Shown here: one piece after another, positions 1 through 10,511 of the stretch
Numbering within the stretch: the first letter of the stretch is position 1
Layout of the letters: each line of letters starts with the position of its first letter
DNA from: Brevibacterium sanguinis
GTDB taxonomy: Bacteria; Actinomycetota; Actinomycetes; Actinomycetales; Brevibacteriaceae
Length of the DNA stretch: 64,000 bases
Direction of reading: 5' to 3'
Assembly (NCBI RefSeq): GCF_003315415.1
Contig: NZ_QNSB01000007.1
Coordinates: 124,001-188,000 of the forward strand
Notes under the pieces: generated by a model
Told to the model about the DNA's origin: nothing
The model's database searches: none
Seen by the model: the letters and a program-made list of their open reading frames with translations, nothing else
Made by a program: the position numbers and the translations under genes

Positions 1-156
1 GGGGCGGCCGGGGGACGTCGGTCGCGGTGGGCGCCGGTCGTCGCGCGGTCCCGGTCCTCGTCCCTGCTTGTCCTTCGACTGCGATTCCCTGAGGAACTTC
101 AGTCCTTCATCGATGCCGATCCTGACGGCACGGTTGACCACTGATCTCCAGCTCAT
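1..156 (-). CDS. Partial N-terminus of an unidentified protein (possibly PemK/MazF-like), truncated by the window edge
   Basis: An open minus-strand frame begins with ATG at 154-156 and stays open for 52 codons to base 1, so only the N-terminus is present. It starts MSWRSVVNRAVRIGIDEG and continues into a Lys/Arg/Pro/Gly-rich low-complexity stretch. The start lies 11 bases after the TAG of the upstream minus-strand gene, so the two are probably cotranscribed, although no strong ribosome-binding site is visible. From memory, Micrococcales often carry a PemK/MazF-annotated gene near lepA that has a short helix followed by a Pro-rich linker, and this N-terminus fits that style. The catalytic domain lies outside the window, so this identity is a guess and the frame itself is only moderately supported. 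Confidence 0.45.
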   Translation of the reverse strand, partial: MSWRSVVNRAVRIGIDEGLKFLRESQSKDKQGRGPGPRDDRRPPRPTSPGRP

Positions 157-167
157 GGGCGCCAAGC

Positions 168-935
168 CTAATCGACGTAGTCGAGAACCGCCTCGACCGG
201 GAAATGGTCGGAGGGGAAGTCGCCGTCGTCCGAGTGCGTGTTGATCCGAGTGGAGCGCGCCCGGAGTCCCGGGCCAGTGAGGATCCAGTCGATGCGGGGG
301 GCGCCGGCCCGCGGACCGCGGTAACGGTGGAAGGTTCCGATGTCCTCACCCGGGGCGTCGACGGCCGAATCCCGCAGCCCGAGCTCCGTGCAGAAGAGGT
401 CGTACACGGGGGAGCCCGTGGCGACGTTGAAGTCGCCCGTGACGACGAGACGGTCGCTCGCCTCGGCGATCTTCGCGGCCATGATCTTCCCGGACTCCAG
501 CCGGGCGTGCTCGGACTTGTGGTCGAGGTGGGTGTTGAGCAGTCGCACCCCATGACCGGTGATGAGGTCGGTGAAGTCGACCGTGGTCAGGGTGCGGGCG
601 TGGGAGACGCCCCACGACTCCGAGGCGACCGTCTCGGGGGACTCCGAGAGCCAGGAGATGTCGACGGCCTCGACCTCGAACCGGGAGGAGTCGGCGATCA
701 CGGCGGTGAACTCACCGGCATTGCCGCCCGCATGACCCTCCCCGAGCCAGATGTACTCAGCGGGGAGGAGCTCGATGAGCGACTCCAGCTGATCGAGCTC
801 TCCCTCCTGGGTGCCGATGAGATGGGGGTGCGCGGCGGCGATGAGCTCGGCGGCGATCGGCAGCCGCGTGGCGACCGGATGACCATCGGCGGCGGGGTAC
901 CTGAGGTTGAAGCTCATGACGGAGAATTCGCTCAT
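168..935 (-). CDS. Endonuclease/exonuclease/phosphatase family protein
   Basis: A 255-residue protein of the metal-dependent EEP fold (DNase I / exonuclease III / phosphodiesterase superfamily). The family's active-site signatures occur in order: SFN near residue 10, QEGE with E44, NTHLDH at 134-139, GDFN at 167-170, RIDWIL around D216 and the terminal SDH at 242-244. No catalytic residue looks lost. No signal peptide is seen, so it is probably cytoplasmic. I chose ATG at 933-935 ([10 protein letters not shown]) because the residues upstream ([10 protein letters not shown]...) are not family-like and a GGATGGGG-type ribosome site precedes this ATG. It is divergent from lepA, and its substrate (nucleic acid, phospholipid or sugar-phosphate diester) cannot be told from sequence. 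Confidence 0.85.
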   Translation of the reverse strand: MSEFSVMSFNLRYPAADGHPVATRLPIAAELIAAAHPHLIGTQEGELDQLESLIELLPAEYIWLGEGHAGGNAGEFTAVIADSSRFEVEAVDISWLSESPETVASESWGVSHARTLTTVDFTDLITGHGVRLLNTHLDHKSEHARLESGKIMAAKIAEASDRLVVTGDFNVATGSPVYDLFCTELGLRDSAVDAPGEDIGTFHRYRGPRAGAPRIDWILTGPGLRARSTRINTHSDDGDFPSDHFPVEAVLDYVD

Positions 936-1014
936 GTCCCCATCCTGCGGATTCCGGGCTGGTTGGCAACTCATGGAACAATGGAGGTTCTGGTCTCAAG
1001 TCGAAAGGGCGTCC

Positions 1015-2886
1015 ATGTCACCTCAGGTGAATATGCAAGCACTGCAGCGGATCTCACCGTCCGCCACCTCACCCGAGCTGATCCGCAATTTCTGCATCAT
1101 CGCTCATATCGACCACGGCAAGTCGACACTGGCCGACCGGATGCTCCAGATCACCGGAGTCGTCCAGCCGCGCGACATGCGCGCCCAGTACCTCGACCGG
1201 ATGGACATCGAACGTGAACGCGGCATCACCATCAAGTCCCAGGCCGTGCGCATGCCCTGGGAGACCGATGGCACCCCCTACGCGCTCAACATGATCGACA
1301 CCCCCGGGCACGTCGACTTCAGCTACGAGGTCTCCCGGTCGCTCGCCGCCTGCGAGGGCACCCTGCTGCTCGTCGACGCCGCGCAGGGCATCGAAGCCCA
1401 GACCCTGGCCAATCTCTACATGGCCATGGAGAACGAGCTGACGATCATCCCCGTGCTCAACAAGATCGACCTGCCCGCGGCCCAGCCCGACAAGTACGCC
1501 GAGGAGCTCGCGAACCTCATCGGCTGTGAGCCCGACGACTGCCTCCGCGTGTCCGGGAAGACGGGGGAGGGCGTCGAGGCGGTCCTCGACCGCATCATCA
1601 CCGACATCCCGGCCCCCGTCGGCGACGCCGGGGCCCCCGCCCGCGCGATGATCTTCGACTCCGTCTACGACACCTACCGCGGCGTCGTCACCTACGTGCG
1701 CCTCGTCGACGGGGCACTGGCCCCGCGCGAGAAGATCGCGATGATGTCGACCGGCACGACGCATGAGCTCCTCGAGATCGGCGTGTCCTCACCGGAGCCG
1801 AACGCCTCCAAGGGCCTCGGGGTCGGCGAGGTGGGCTACCTCATCACCGGGGTCAAGGACGTCCGCCAGTCCAAGGTCGGCGACACCGTGACCCTGGCCG
1901 GGCGGCCCGCGACGCAGGCGCTGCCCGGGTATCAGGAGCCGAAGCCGATGGTCTTCTCCGGACTGTTCCCCATCGACGGTTCGGACTACCCGGTCCTGCG
2001 CGACGCCCTCGACAAGCTCAAGCTCAACGACGCCGCCCTCGTCTACGAACCCGAGACCTCGACGGCGCTCGGCTTCGGCTTCCGCTGTGGATTCCTCGGC
2101 CTGCTCCACCTCGAGATCGTCCGCGAGCGGCTCGAACGCGAGTTCGACCTCGACCTCATCTCCACCGCACCCTCGGTGATCTACGAGGTGACGATGGAGG
2201 ATCGCTCGGAGGTCACGGTGACCAACCCGAGCGAGTACCCCATGGGCAAGATCCGGGAGGTCCGCGAGCCGATGGTCAAGGCCACGATCCTCACCCCGAG
2301 CGACTACATCGGCGCGGTCATGGAGCTGTGCCAGACGAAGCGCGGCAAGCTCCAGGGCATGGACTACCTGTCCTCGGACCGGGTGGAGATCCGCTACCGC
2401 CTGCCGCTGGCCGAGATCGTCTTCGACTTCTTCGACCAGCTCAAGTCCCGGACCAAGGGCTACGCCTCTCTCGACTACCAGGACGACGGTCAGGACGCCG
2501 CGGACCTCGTCAAGGTCGACATCCTCCTCCACGGCGACACTGTCGACGCGTTCTCCGCGATCGTCCACCGCGACAACGCGTACTCCTACGGCGTGCTCAT
2601 GGCGGGCAAGCTGCGCAAGCTCATCCCGCGCCAGCAGTTCGAGGTGCCGATCCAGGCCGCGATCGGCTCCCGCATCATCGCCCGCGAGACCATCCGCGCG
2701 ATCCGCAAGGACGTGCTCTCCAAGTGCTACGGCGGCGACATCAGCCGCAAGCGCAAGCTGCTCGAGAAGCAGAAGGAGGGCAAGAAGAGGATGAAGATGG
2801 TCGGCAGCGTGGAGGTTCCGCAGGAGGCCTTCATCGCCGCCCTGTCCTCTGACGAGCCCGATGCGAAGAAGGACGCCAAGAAGTAG
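1015..2886 (+). CDS. lepA: Elongation factor 4 (LepA), ribosome back-translocase GTPase
   Basis: A 623-residue translational GTPase close to the family's usual 600-620. It begins [13 protein letters not shown], with the P-loop AHIDHGKST at residues 30-38, then the switch I segment [13 protein letters not shown], the G3 motif DTPGHVDF and the G4 motif NKID, followed by EF-G-like domains and a Lys-rich C-terminus typical of LepA. EF4 acts on ribosomes and affects initiation and elongation under stress. The longer upstream frame was rejected because GAAAGGG at 1003-1009 sits correctly in front of ATG 1015. The stop codon abuts the GTG of hemW, so the two are translationally linked. Confidence 0.97.
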   Translation: MSPQVNMQALQRISPSATSPELIRNFCIIAHIDHGKSTLADRMLQITGVVQPRDMRAQYLDRMDIERERGITIKSQAVRMPWETDGTPYALNMIDTPGHVDFSYEVSRSLAACEGTLLLVDAAQGIEAQTLANLYMAMENELTIIPVLNKIDLPAAQPDKYAEELANLIGCEPDDCLRVSGKTGEGVEAVLDRIITDIPAPVGDAGAPARAMIFDSVYDTYRGVVTYVRLVDGALAPREKIAMMSTGTTHELLEIGVSSPEPNASKGLGVGEVGYLITGVKDVRQSKVGDTVTLAGRPATQALPGYQEPKPMVFSGLFPIDGSDYPVLRDALDKLKLNDAALVYEPETSTALGFGFRCGFLGLLHLEIVRERLEREFDLDLISTAPSVIYEVTMEDRSEVTVTNPSEYPMGKIREVREPMVKATILTPSDYIGAVMELCQTKRGKLQGMDYLSSDRVEIRYRLPLAEIVFDFFDQLKSRTKGYASLDYQDDGQDAADLVKVDILLHGDTVDAFSAIVHRDNAYSYGVLMAGKLRKLIPRQQFEVPIQAAIGSRIIARETIRAIRKDVLSKCYGGDISRKRKLLEKQKEGKKRMKMVGSVEVPQEAFIAALSSDEPDAKKDAKK

Positions 2887-4119
2887 GTGCCGGCCCAACC
2901 CGACGGAGACATCCCTCCGCTCGACGGCTCCCTCCCGGCCTCTGCCGGTGCGGGGGCTCACGAGCGGAGCCTGAGCCTCTACATCCACGTCCCGTACTGC
3001 CGGGTCCGCTGCGGCTACTGCGACTTCAACACGTACACCGCCGAGGACCTCGGCCCCGGCGCCTCGCGGGAGGACTACCGCGCCAACCTCGCCCGTGAGC
3101 TCGATCTCTCCGTTCGCACCCTCGCCGAGGTGGGGGCCGGGAATCGTGAGATCGCGACGGTCTTCTTCGGCGGAGGCACGCCCACCCTCCTCGACGCGGA
3201 TGTGCTCGCCGGGGTCATGGACGACATCCGGGCCCGCCACCGCCTGACGGCCGACGTCGAGGTGACGACCGAGGCGAACCCGGACACGCTCACCCCCGGA
3301 TACATCGAGACCCTGGCCCGGTCCGGCTTCACCCGCATCTCCCTGGGGATGCAGTCGGCGGTCCCCCATGTGCTCGCGACCCTCGACCGGACCCACGATC
3401 CGGTGAAGATCCCGGAGGTCTCGCGGTGGATCAAGGAGGCCGGTCTGGAGCTCAGCCTCGACCTCATCTACGGCACGCCGGGGGAGTCGATCGACGACTG
3501 GCACCGGTCCCTCGAGGTGGCGCTGGACAACGAGGTCGACCACATCTCCGCCTACTCACTCATCGTCGAACCGGGGACCAAGATGGGCGCGATGGTCCGC
3601 CGTGGACAGCTGCCGATGCCCGACGAGGACGATCTGGCGGACAAGTACGAGATCGCCGACGCCGCGATGACCGCCGCGGGGCTGACCTGGTACGAAGTGA
3701 GCAACTGGTCGACCTCGGCGCAGACCCGCTGCGAGCACAACATGGCCTACTGGCGCAACGCCGACTGGTGGGGCTTCGGCCCGGGAGCCCATTCGCACAT
3801 CGGCGGAGTCCGATTCTGGAACGCCAAACACCCCCGTGCCTGGGCGGACCGGCTGCTCGCGGGCAGCTCGCCGGCGATCGGCCGTGAGGTGCTGGGGGAG
3901 ACGACCCAGGAGATCGAGCGCATCATGCTCGCCGCGCGCATCGACTCGGAGCTCAGGCTCGAGACCCTGGCGCCGGGCAGCGAGGCCGCGATCCGCCAGT
4001 TCCTCTCCCAGGGACTGCTCGACCCCGCGGCCGCCGCGGACGGACGGTTCTCGCCCACCCTGCAGGGCAGGCTGCTCGCTGACCACATGGTCCGCGTCCT
4101 CACCGACTACGTCGCCTGA
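2887..4119 (+). CDS. hemW: Radical SAM heme chaperone HemW (formerly annotated coproporphyrinogen III oxidase-like)
   Basis: A 410-residue radical SAM protein starting at GTG directly after the lepA stop (no gap). The [4Fe-4S]-binding CX3CX2C motif is present as C38-RVR-C42-GY-C45 within HVPYCRVRCGYCDF, which is the HemW spacing, followed by FFGGGTPTLL (the GGE-type SAM-binding segment) and a HemW C-terminal domain. HemW proteins bind heme and are thought to deliver it to hemoproteins. They are often misannotated as HemN, from which they differ in the cysteine arrangement. The lepA-hemW-hrcA-dnaJ order is conserved in actinobacteria. The first ~25 residues look disordered, so the exact start is slightly uncertain. 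Confidence 0.93.
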   Translation: MPAQPDGDIPPLDGSLPASAGAGAHERSLSLYIHVPYCRVRCGYCDFNTYTAEDLGPGASREDYRANLARELDLSVRTLAEVGAGNREIATVFFGGGTPTLLDADVLAGVMDDIRARHRLTADVEVTTEANPDTLTPGYIETLARSGFTRISLGMQSAVPHVLATLDRTHDPVKIPEVSRWIKEAGLELSLDLIYGTPGESIDDWHRSLEVALDNEVDHISAYSLIVEPGTKMGAMVRRGQLPMPDEDDLADKYEIADAAMTAAGLTWYEVSNWSTSAQTRCEHNMAYWRNADWWGFGPGAHSHIGGVRFWNAKHPRAWADRLLAGSSPAIGREVLGETTQEIERIMLAARIDSELRLETLAPGSEAAIRQFLSQGLLDPAAAADGRFSPTLQGRLLADHMVRVLTDYVA

Positions 4120-4133
4120 CCGCCGGGTCCGAG

Positions 4134-4208
4134 CACCCCGGCCGGTCCGCGGAGCGCGAACCCCGACCGATCGTCGGACCGGGAACCCCGGCCGGTCGCC
4201 GGACCAGG
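4134..4208. repeat. Three tandem 25-bp degenerate repeats downstream of hemW
   Basis: Units at 4134-4158, 4159-4183 and 4184-4208 share the core (A)ACCCCGGCCGGTCG..GGACC, with units 2 and 3 most alike. The array lies between hemW and the hairpin at 4252-4298 and outside any gene. It shows no spacer structure and no match that I recognise. Confidence 0.6.
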
Positions 4209-4251
4209 ACCCCCCACTCGGCGGGGCGCTGACGATCGCGCCGCGGGCAGC

Positions 4252-4298
4252 ACAGCGCCCCTCGGTCTCGGTAACCGTCCGAGCCCGAGGGGCGCTGT
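4252..4298. terminator. Bidirectional hairpin between convergent hemW and the DUF4870 gene
   Basis: Arms 4252-4271 and 4279-4298 form a long, almost perfect stem (ACAGCGCCCCTCGG... against ...CCGAGGGGCGCTGT) with a 7-base loop. It stands between two genes that end toward each other, as expected for a shared terminator. No T tract follows, which is common in GC-rich actinobacteria. Confidence 0.75.
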
Positions 4299-4348
4299 CG
4301 TCACGTGTGCTCCTCGCGGGAGCCGGGGTCACTCCGAGGCAGCCGAGG

Positions 4349-5215
4349 TCACTTGACGAAGTTGAAGGTCATCGGGAACTTGTAGCCCTCTCCCTTGTTC
4401 GCGGCGACCGCGGCGATGATGTAGAGGATGGCGTAGACGAGGGGGATGAGGAACGCCAGGTAGACGATGAACACCCCCAGCCCGAAGGTGACGAGGGCGA
4501 CGATCACCGCGATGATCCCGAGCACCACGGAGGCTGCGAACGTGATGATCATGTTCGTGATCCAGGCGTTGAGCCCCTGCCGGGTGTGCTCACGGACGAA
4601 GGGCGATTCGTCCTTCTTCACGAGGAACATGATGAGCGGGAGGAAGCCGATGAAGATCGCGCCGACATGCGTCCACAGGGCAGTCGTCCGCTCGGACTCG
4701 CCGGCGTTCCAGAACTGCGCCGAGCCGGCGCCGTAGGCGTGCGCGGGCAGCGCCTGGGAATTGAACAGCGCAGGATCGGCCCACCCCGTGCCGGCGTGGA
4801 TCCCGTAGTTCTGCGCGCCCTGGTACTGCTGCTGCGAGCCGTACTGCTGTCCCGGCTGTCCGTACTGGGGCCCCGACCCGTACTGCTGACTCGCACCGTA
4901 GTCGGGCTGGGAGCCGTAGCCGGGCTGCTGACCGGGCTGGGAGCCGTGTCCCTGCTGCTGTCCGTACTGCTGCTGGGAGCCGTACTGCTGTTGCGAGCCG
5001 TACTGCTGCCCCGGCTGTCCGTACTGGGGCCCCGAGCCGTACTGCTGCGAGCCGCTGTTCGGCTGCGAGCCGTACTGCGGCTGCGAGCCGTACTGCTGGG
5101 GGCCGTTGGCCTGCTGGCCGTTCGCATAGGGCTGCTGGGGTCCAGAAGCCTGAGAGTAGTTGGGCGGCATCGGACGGGACTGGCCGGAGCCCGGATGCTG
5201 GGGGTTCTGTGACAT
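4349..5215 (-). CDS. DUF4870 membrane protein with a long Tyr/Gln/Gly-rich N-terminal tail
   Basis: A 288-residue protein in two parts. Residues 1 to about 165 are low complexity, built of QYGS, QPGQ and QQQYG repeats. An 18-residue block (SGPQYGQPGQQYGSQQQY) occurs twice, at 61-78 and 114-131, reflecting an internal DNA duplication. Residues ~176-288 are the DUF4870 (Tic20-like) domain with about three hydrophobic helices and the typical SPFVREHTRQGLNAWI segment. The start at 5215 was chosen for the AAAGGAA ribosome site just upstream and the MSQNPQ N-terminus. The tail should face the cytoplasm, and no function is established. A second protein here (15535-16839) has a similar tail on a different membrane domain. 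Confidence 0.88.
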   Translation of the reverse strand: MSQNPQHPGSGQSRPMPPNYSQASGPQQPYANGQQANGPQQYGSQPQYGSQPNSGSQQYGSGPQYGQPGQQYGSQQQYGSQQQYGQQQGHGSQPGQQPGYGSQPDYGASQQYGSGPQYGQPGQQYGSQQQYQGAQNYGIHAGTGWADPALFNSQALPAHAYGAGSAQFWNAGESERTTALWTHVGAIFIGFLPLIMFLVKKDESPFVREHTRQGLNAWITNMIITFAASVVLGIIAVIVALVTFGLGVFIVYLAFLIPLVYAILYIIAAVAANKGEGYKFPMTFNFVK

Positions 5216-5335
5216 GAGGTTCCTTTCAGAGCTTCTGCACATTCACATTAGCCCACTCGTGACGACGCGGGCCATGTTCTCCGTGCCGATACGGTCACAA
5301 GTCCTCTGTGCCCGAAGGGTCACGAGGAGGCCGGC

Positions 5336-6184
5336 TCAATCGACCGTGACGAAGTCGATGAGCTCCTCGACCCGTCCCGACAGGGTCGGCTCGACATCGG
5401 CGATCGTGGTGACCCGCCCGAGGATCCGGGCCCATGCCCGGGCGACGTCACGGTGGTCGCCATGGGGCCAGCCGATCCGCCGCAGGACACCGGTCTTCCA
5501 GTCCTCGCCGCGCGGCACTTCGGGCCAGCGATCGATCCCGACGACCTGCGGCTTGACCGCCTGCCAGATGTCGACGTAGGGGTGGCCGATGATATGGACG
5601 ACATCGCGATGACGGGGGTCGGCGCGGACCGCCTCGGCGATCCTCGACTCCTTCGTCCCCGCGACGAGGTGGTCGGCGAGGATCCCGACCCGGTGCTCCC
5701 TGTCCGGGGCGAACTCGGCAAGCTTCTCGCCGACGTCGTCGAGCCCGCCGAGGGGCTCGACGACGACTCCCTCGATCCTCAGGTCGTCGCCCCAGATCTT
5801 CTCGACGAGCTCGGCGTCGTGCTTGCCCTCGACCCAGATGCGTGAACCGCGCGCCACTCTCGCCCGGGCCCCGGCCACCGCCCGTGACCCCGAGGCCGTG
5901 CGCTGCGGTGCCGCCTTCCTCTTCGTCGGCAGCCGCACGTCGACCGGACGGCCCTCGAGGAGGAAGCCGGGGCCCAGGGGGAACGCGCGGACCGAGCCGC
6001 GGCGGTCCTCGAGGTTGACGATGACTCCCGCGGTCGTCTTCTGCGCACCGACGACAGCGCCCACGTACCCGCTCATGGCATCCTCGAGCACCATCCCGAG
6101 GGCGAGCTCGACGGGTTCGGACTTCTTCGGGCGGTGGGACGAGGGCGAGAGCACATCGGATCCATAGCGATCAAAGGTATTCAC
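5336..6184 (-). CDS. DUF3097 family protein
   Basis: A 282-residue protein beginning (GTG) MNTFDRYGSDVLSPSSHRPKK. It matches the actinobacterial DUF3097 family in its N-terminal YGSDVL..., its central VEGKHDAELVEKIWGDDLR stretch (toprim-like in appearance: a Glu followed by an Asp-rich turn) and its GYPHVDIW-like GHPYVDIW segment. The function is unknown. The VEGKHDAELVEK string resembles toprim nucleotidyl-transfer domains, suggesting nucleic-acid chemistry, but that is inference. AGGGTGAG precedes the GTG. It is divergent from hrcA across a 62-base gap. Confidence 0.85.
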   Translation of the reverse strand: MNTFDRYGSDVLSPSSHRPKKSEPVELALGMVLEDAMSGYVGAVVGAQKTTAGVIVNLEDRRGSVRAFPLGPGFLLEGRPVDVRLPTKRKAAPQRTASGSRAVAGARARVARGSRIWVEGKHDAELVEKIWGDDLRIEGVVVEPLGGLDDVGEKLAEFAPDREHRVGILADHLVAGTKESRIAEAVRADPRHRDVVHIIGHPYVDIWQAVKPQVVGIDRWPEVPRGEDWKTGVLRRIGWPHGDHRDVARAWARILGRVTTIADVEPTLSGRVEELIDFVTVD

Positions 6185-6246
6185 AACGGCTCACCCTAAC
6201 GAAGGGACGAGCCTGTCCGGCGCTGACCCGCTGGGGACCGGCCAAA

Positions 6247-6275
6247 GTGAAATCGGAATCGAAGGGGAGTAGAAT
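6247..6275 (+). promoter_or_regulatory. Probable sigma-A promoter of hrcA-dnaJ
   Basis: The -10 hexamer TAGAAT lies at 6270-6275, with a weak -35 (GTGAAA) at 6247-6252 and a 17-base spacer. The -10 runs straight into the CIRCE element, which would place HrcA bound to CIRCE over the transcription start. Confidence 0.55.
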
Positions 6276-6301
6276 TGGCACTCAGGATTCGCGAGTGCCA
6301 G
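6275..6301. promoter_or_regulatory. CIRCE element (HrcA operator)
   Basis: TTGGCACTC, a 9-base spacer, then GAGTGCCAG. This matches CIRCE (TTAGCACTC-N9-GAGTGCTAA) with exactly nine intervening bases, and the substitutions keep the arms complementary except at the outermost pair. It overlaps the -10 region and lies ~80 bases before hrcA, implying autorepression of hrcA and dnaJ. Confidence 0.93.
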
Positions 6302-6381
6302 ACCGTGAGCGTCCGTGCGAGACCGCAGATGCCGGACCGCGGCTGTCGGTCCGGACGATCGTCAGGGCGGGGAGGGATGAG

Positions 6382-7425
6382 ATGAACGAGAGCAGACGTG
6401 CGCAGGTGCTGCGCGCGATCGTCGAGGACTTCGTGGCCACCAACGAACCCGTCGGCTCGAAGGCGATCGTCCAGCGCCACACCCTCGGAGTCTCACCCGC
6501 GACGATCCGCAACGACATGGCCGCCCTCGAGCAGGAGGGCTACATCGCCCAGCCGCACACCTCGGCCGGGCGCATCCCCACGGACCTCGGGTACCGCACG
6601 TTCGTCGACCACCTCGAGGAGTTCAAACCGCTGAGCCAGGCCGAGCGGCGCGCGATCTCCCAGCTCATCGACCGCAACGTCGACCTCGACGACATGCTCG
6701 AACGCACCGTGCGCGTCCTCGCGGGACTCACTCACCAGGTCGCGCTCATCCAGTACCCGTCCGTGTCGATGGCGCGGATCAAGCACATCGAGGTCGTCGG
6801 TCTGGCCCCGAGCCGGATCCTCGTCGTCCTCATCACCGACGCGGGACAGGTCGAGCAGAAGATCGTCGCGACCAGCCGGTCCGTCGACGAGGAGGAGCTG
6901 CACACCGTCCGCGACCGGATCAACTCCGAGTTCTCCGGACGTAAGCTCTCCCACGTCATGGCCGACCACCCCGACCGCGAGGCGACCGAGGATTCGGAAT
7001 CGTCGGCACCGGACTCACCCCTCGCCGAGGTGCTCGCGAGCATCCGTGCCGCGGTCGCGGATCTCGTCGCGGCGTCCCGCGAGGAGCGCATCATCATGGC
7101 CGGCACCGCGAACCTCGCCCGATCGGGCAAGGAGTTCGGGGAGAAGATGGCCCCCATCCTCGAGGCCTTCGAGGAGCAGGTCGTCCTGCTGCGTCTGCTC
7201 ACCTCCATGGCCGAGGACCAGGCGGAGATCAGTGTCCGCATCGGCCGTGAGAACTCTCACGAGTCGTTCAGCTCGACATCGCTCGTCGCCGCGGAATATG
7301 GTCAGGAGTCGGGGTCCTCGGCCCGGTTGGCCGTGCTCGGGCCGACCCGAATGGACTACCCGATGACCATCTCCGCAGTCAGAGCCGTCGCGAAGTACGT
7401 GTCCTCGGCGCTCGAGCGATCATGA
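6382..7425 (+). CDS. hrcA: Heat-inducible transcription repressor HrcA
   Basis: A 347-residue repressor of class I heat-shock genes that binds CIRCE operators and depends on GroEL for activity. The N-terminus MNESRRAQVLRAIVEDFVAT is a winged helix, with the family string PVGSKAIVQRH followed by SPATIRNDMAALE (recognition helix). The rest is the HrcA dimerisation and GAF-like region. The start at 6382 (ATG) follows GGGAGGG and gives the expected N-terminus. A longer frame reaching back through the CIRCE element was rejected. It is followed after 60 bases by dnaJ, the usual actinobacterial hrcA-dnaJ2 pair, with groEL and dnaK presumably elsewhere. Confidence 0.96.
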   Translation: MNESRRAQVLRAIVEDFVATNEPVGSKAIVQRHTLGVSPATIRNDMAALEQEGYIAQPHTSAGRIPTDLGYRTFVDHLEEFKPLSQAERRAISQLIDRNVDLDDMLERTVRVLAGLTHQVALIQYPSVSMARIKHIEVVGLAPSRILVVLITDAGQVEQKIVATSRSVDEEELHTVRDRINSEFSGRKLSHVMADHPDREATEDSESSAPDSPLAEVLASIRAAVADLVAASREERIIMAGTANLARSGKEFGEKMAPILEAFEEQVVLLRLLTSMAEDQAEISVRIGRENSHESFSSTSLVAAEYGQESGSSARLAVLGPTRMDYPMTISAVRAVAKYVSSALERS

Positions 7426-7485
7426 GGACCGGCGAATCCCCACTGCACGTGAACCATCCACACCATCAGGGAGAGAGAAGTTTCT

Positions 7486-8598
7486 GTGGCCGATCACTAT
7501 GAAACACTCGGAGTGTCCAAGGACGCTTCGGCGGCTGAAATCAAGAAGGCCTATCTGAAGCTGGCCAGGAAGTACCACCCCGACGTCAACCCGGGGCACG
7601 GAGACGAGTTCAAGGCCATCTCCCTCGCGTACGACGTCCTCTCCGATCCGGAGAAGCGGCGCAACTACGACATGGGCGGCGGAGAGAACGGGCAGGGCTT
7701 CCCCTCCGGCGGCTTCGGCGGGTTCGGGGACATCTTCGAGACGTTCTTCGGCGGTGGAGCCGGCTCCGCGGGCGGACCGATCCCACGCGTGCAGCGGGGC
7801 AAGGACGCCCTCGTCGGCGTCAACGTCGACCTGAGGACCGCGGCCTTCGGCGGCACCGTCGACCTCGACGTCACGACCGCGGTCGTCTGCGACACCTGCT
7901 CCGGCGCCGGCACCCAGGAGGGCACGTCGGTCGAGACGTGCTCGCTGTGCCACGGCTCCGGCAGCATCCAGCGGATGACGCGCACCCTGCTCGGGCAGAT
8001 GGTGACCAACCAGACCTGCAACAACTGCCACGGCTTCGGGACCGTCATCCCGCACCCCTGCCTCAACTGTCAGGGCGACGGTCGCGTCCGCAAGCAGCGG
8101 ACGATGAAGATCCGTGTGCCCGCAGGCGTCTCCGACGGCACCCGGATCCAGCTCTCCTCCCAGGGTGAGGTCGGACCCGGCGGCGGTCCGGCCGGCGACC
8201 TCTTCGTCGAGGTCATGGTCGCCCGGCACGAGGTGTTCCAGCGAGACGGCGACAACCTGCGGGCATCGATCTCCGTGCCGATGACCGCCGCGGCCCTCGG
8301 TGCCTCGATCCCGTTCGAGACCTTCGACGGCTCCCAGGACATCACGATCGAGCCCGGAACCCAGTCGGGAACCGTCGTCAAGCTCGCCGGACTCGGCGCC
8401 AAGCGCCTGCGCTCGGAGACCCGCGGCGACCTCCTCATCACCGTCGAGGTCCTCACCCCCGAGCACCTCGGCGACGAGGAGCGGGAGCTGCTCGTCCAGC
8501 TCGCGAAGCTGCGCGGCGAGGAGACCCCGCGCGCGCAGATCACCTCGCAGAACCGCGGAATGTTCTCCCGCATGCGTGAGAAGTTCGCCGGGCGGTGA
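7486..8598 (+). CDS. dnaJ: Molecular chaperone DnaJ
   Basis: A 370-residue type I (DnaJ-A) Hsp40 co-chaperone that stimulates DnaK ATPase. Residues 1-66 are the J domain with the HPD tripeptide (KYHPDVNPG). A Gly/Phe-rich linker ([11 protein letters not shown]) follows, then four CxxCxGxG zinc modules ([32 protein letters not shown]) and the C-terminal substrate-binding domains. The GTG start follows GGGAGAGAGAAG. It is co-regulated with hrcA through CIRCE, and its last four bases (GTGA) overlap the start of rsmE. Confidence 0.97.
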   Translation: MADHYETLGVSKDASAAEIKKAYLKLARKYHPDVNPGHGDEFKAISLAYDVLSDPEKRRNYDMGGGENGQGFPSGGFGGFGDIFETFFGGGAGSAGGPIPRVQRGKDALVGVNVDLRTAAFGGTVDLDVTTAVVCDTCSGAGTQEGTSVETCSLCHGSGSIQRMTRTLLGQMVTNQTCNNCHGFGTVIPHPCLNCQGDGRVRKQRTMKIRVPAGVSDGTRIQLSSQGEVGPGGGPAGDLFVEVMVARHEVFQRDGDNLRASISVPMTAAALGASIPFETFDGSQDITIEPGTQSGTVVKLAGLGAKRLRSETRGDLLITVEVLTPEHLGDEERELLVQLAKLRGEETPRAQITSQNRGMFSRMREKFAGR

Positions 8599-9344
8599 GC
8601 CTTCCCGTCTTCCTCGCCGCTGAGGCCGCCCGTGCCGAGGTCGGCGACAGCCTCGTCCTCGGTGAGGATGTGGCCGGGCACGCAGTGCGGGTCCGCCGGC
8701 TCTCTCCCGGTGAGGAGCTCGACCTCGTCGACGGAGAGGGCGCCCGGGCCCGGGCGAGGATCGCCGCCGCGTCGGCGCACGAGCTCAGCGTCGAGGTCAC
8801 CGCGGTGACCCGCACCCCGCCGTCGACGCCGGCCCTCGTGCTCGTCCAGGCGCTGGCCAAGGGCGATCGCGACCTCCAGGCGATCGAGCAGGCGACGGAG
8901 ATCGGCGTCGACGAGGTCGTCCCCTGGGCGGCGGAGCGCTCGATCGCGGACTGGCCCGAGAAGAAGCGGGACAAGATGGCCACGAAATGGGAGAACCTGC
9001 TGCGAGCCGCCTCCCTCCAGGCCCGCCGGTCCCGATTCCCGATCCTCCACGGACTCGTCCGCGGCACTCGCCTCCTGGCCGTCCTGACCGAGACCGATCG
9101 CATCTTCGTGCTCCACGAGTCCGCCGGGACCAGGCTCTCCGAGGCGGTGGCCGATGTCCGCGACGGACAGTCCGGACGCGTCGTCCTCGTCGTCGGACCC
9201 GAGGGCGGGATCTCCGAGGCAGAGCTCGCAGCGCTGAGCGCCGTCGGGGCGACTCCCGTCCTGCTGGGCCCGACGATCCTCCGGTCCTCCTCGGCCGGCC
9301 CGGCCGGTCTCGTCATGGCCCAGTGCGCGCTGGGCCGATGGTGA
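8595..9344 (+). CDS. rsmE: 16S rRNA (uracil1498-N3)-methyltransferase RsmE
   Basis: A 249-residue SPOUT-family methyltransferase that methylates N3 of U1498 in 16S rRNA using S-adenosylmethionine. It has an N-terminal PUA-like RNA-binding region ([14 protein letters not shown]) and the trefoil-knot SAM site [13 protein letters not shown] near residue 200, followed by [11 protein letters not shown]. It starts with GTG in a GTGA overlap with dnaJ. In many relatives a hinT gene separates rsmE from phoH; here only about 110 non-coding bases intervene. Confidence 0.95.
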   Translation: MSLPVFLAAEAARAEVGDSLVLGEDVAGHAVRVRRLSPGEELDLVDGEGARARARIAAASAHELSVEVTAVTRTPPSTPALVLVQALAKGDRDLQAIEQATEIGVDEVVPWAAERSIADWPEKKRDKMATKWENLLRAASLQARRSRFPILHGLVRGTRLLAVLTETDRIFVLHESAGTRLSEAVADVRDGQSGRVVLVVGPEGGISEAELAALSAVGATPVLLGPTILRSSSAGPAGLVMAQCALGRW

Positions 9345-9452
9345 CGGCGACAACCCCTGTCCCACCGGTGTGGAGGACGCCCCGCGACGGGAGCCGCGAC
9401 GAAGTAGGATAGTGGCAGGCACACGTGAGCAACCGATACGCAAAGGACCATC

Positions 9453-10507
<1,055 letters not shown>

Positions 10508-10511
<4 letters not shown>

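Noticed and set aside
907..1014. Upstream in-frame extension of lepA
   Set aside because: The added residues overlap the divergent gene's start, lack LepA similarity, and a good ribosome site precedes ATG 1015.
204..1217. A plus-strand frame overlapping the EEP gene and the start of lepA
   Set aside because: Antisense to a protein with complete EEP motifs; the product is Gly/Val/Arg-biased and lacks any domain.
1789..3543. A 584-codon minus-strand open frame across lepA and hemW
   Set aside because: It is the mirror of two clear genes and has no recognisable domain.
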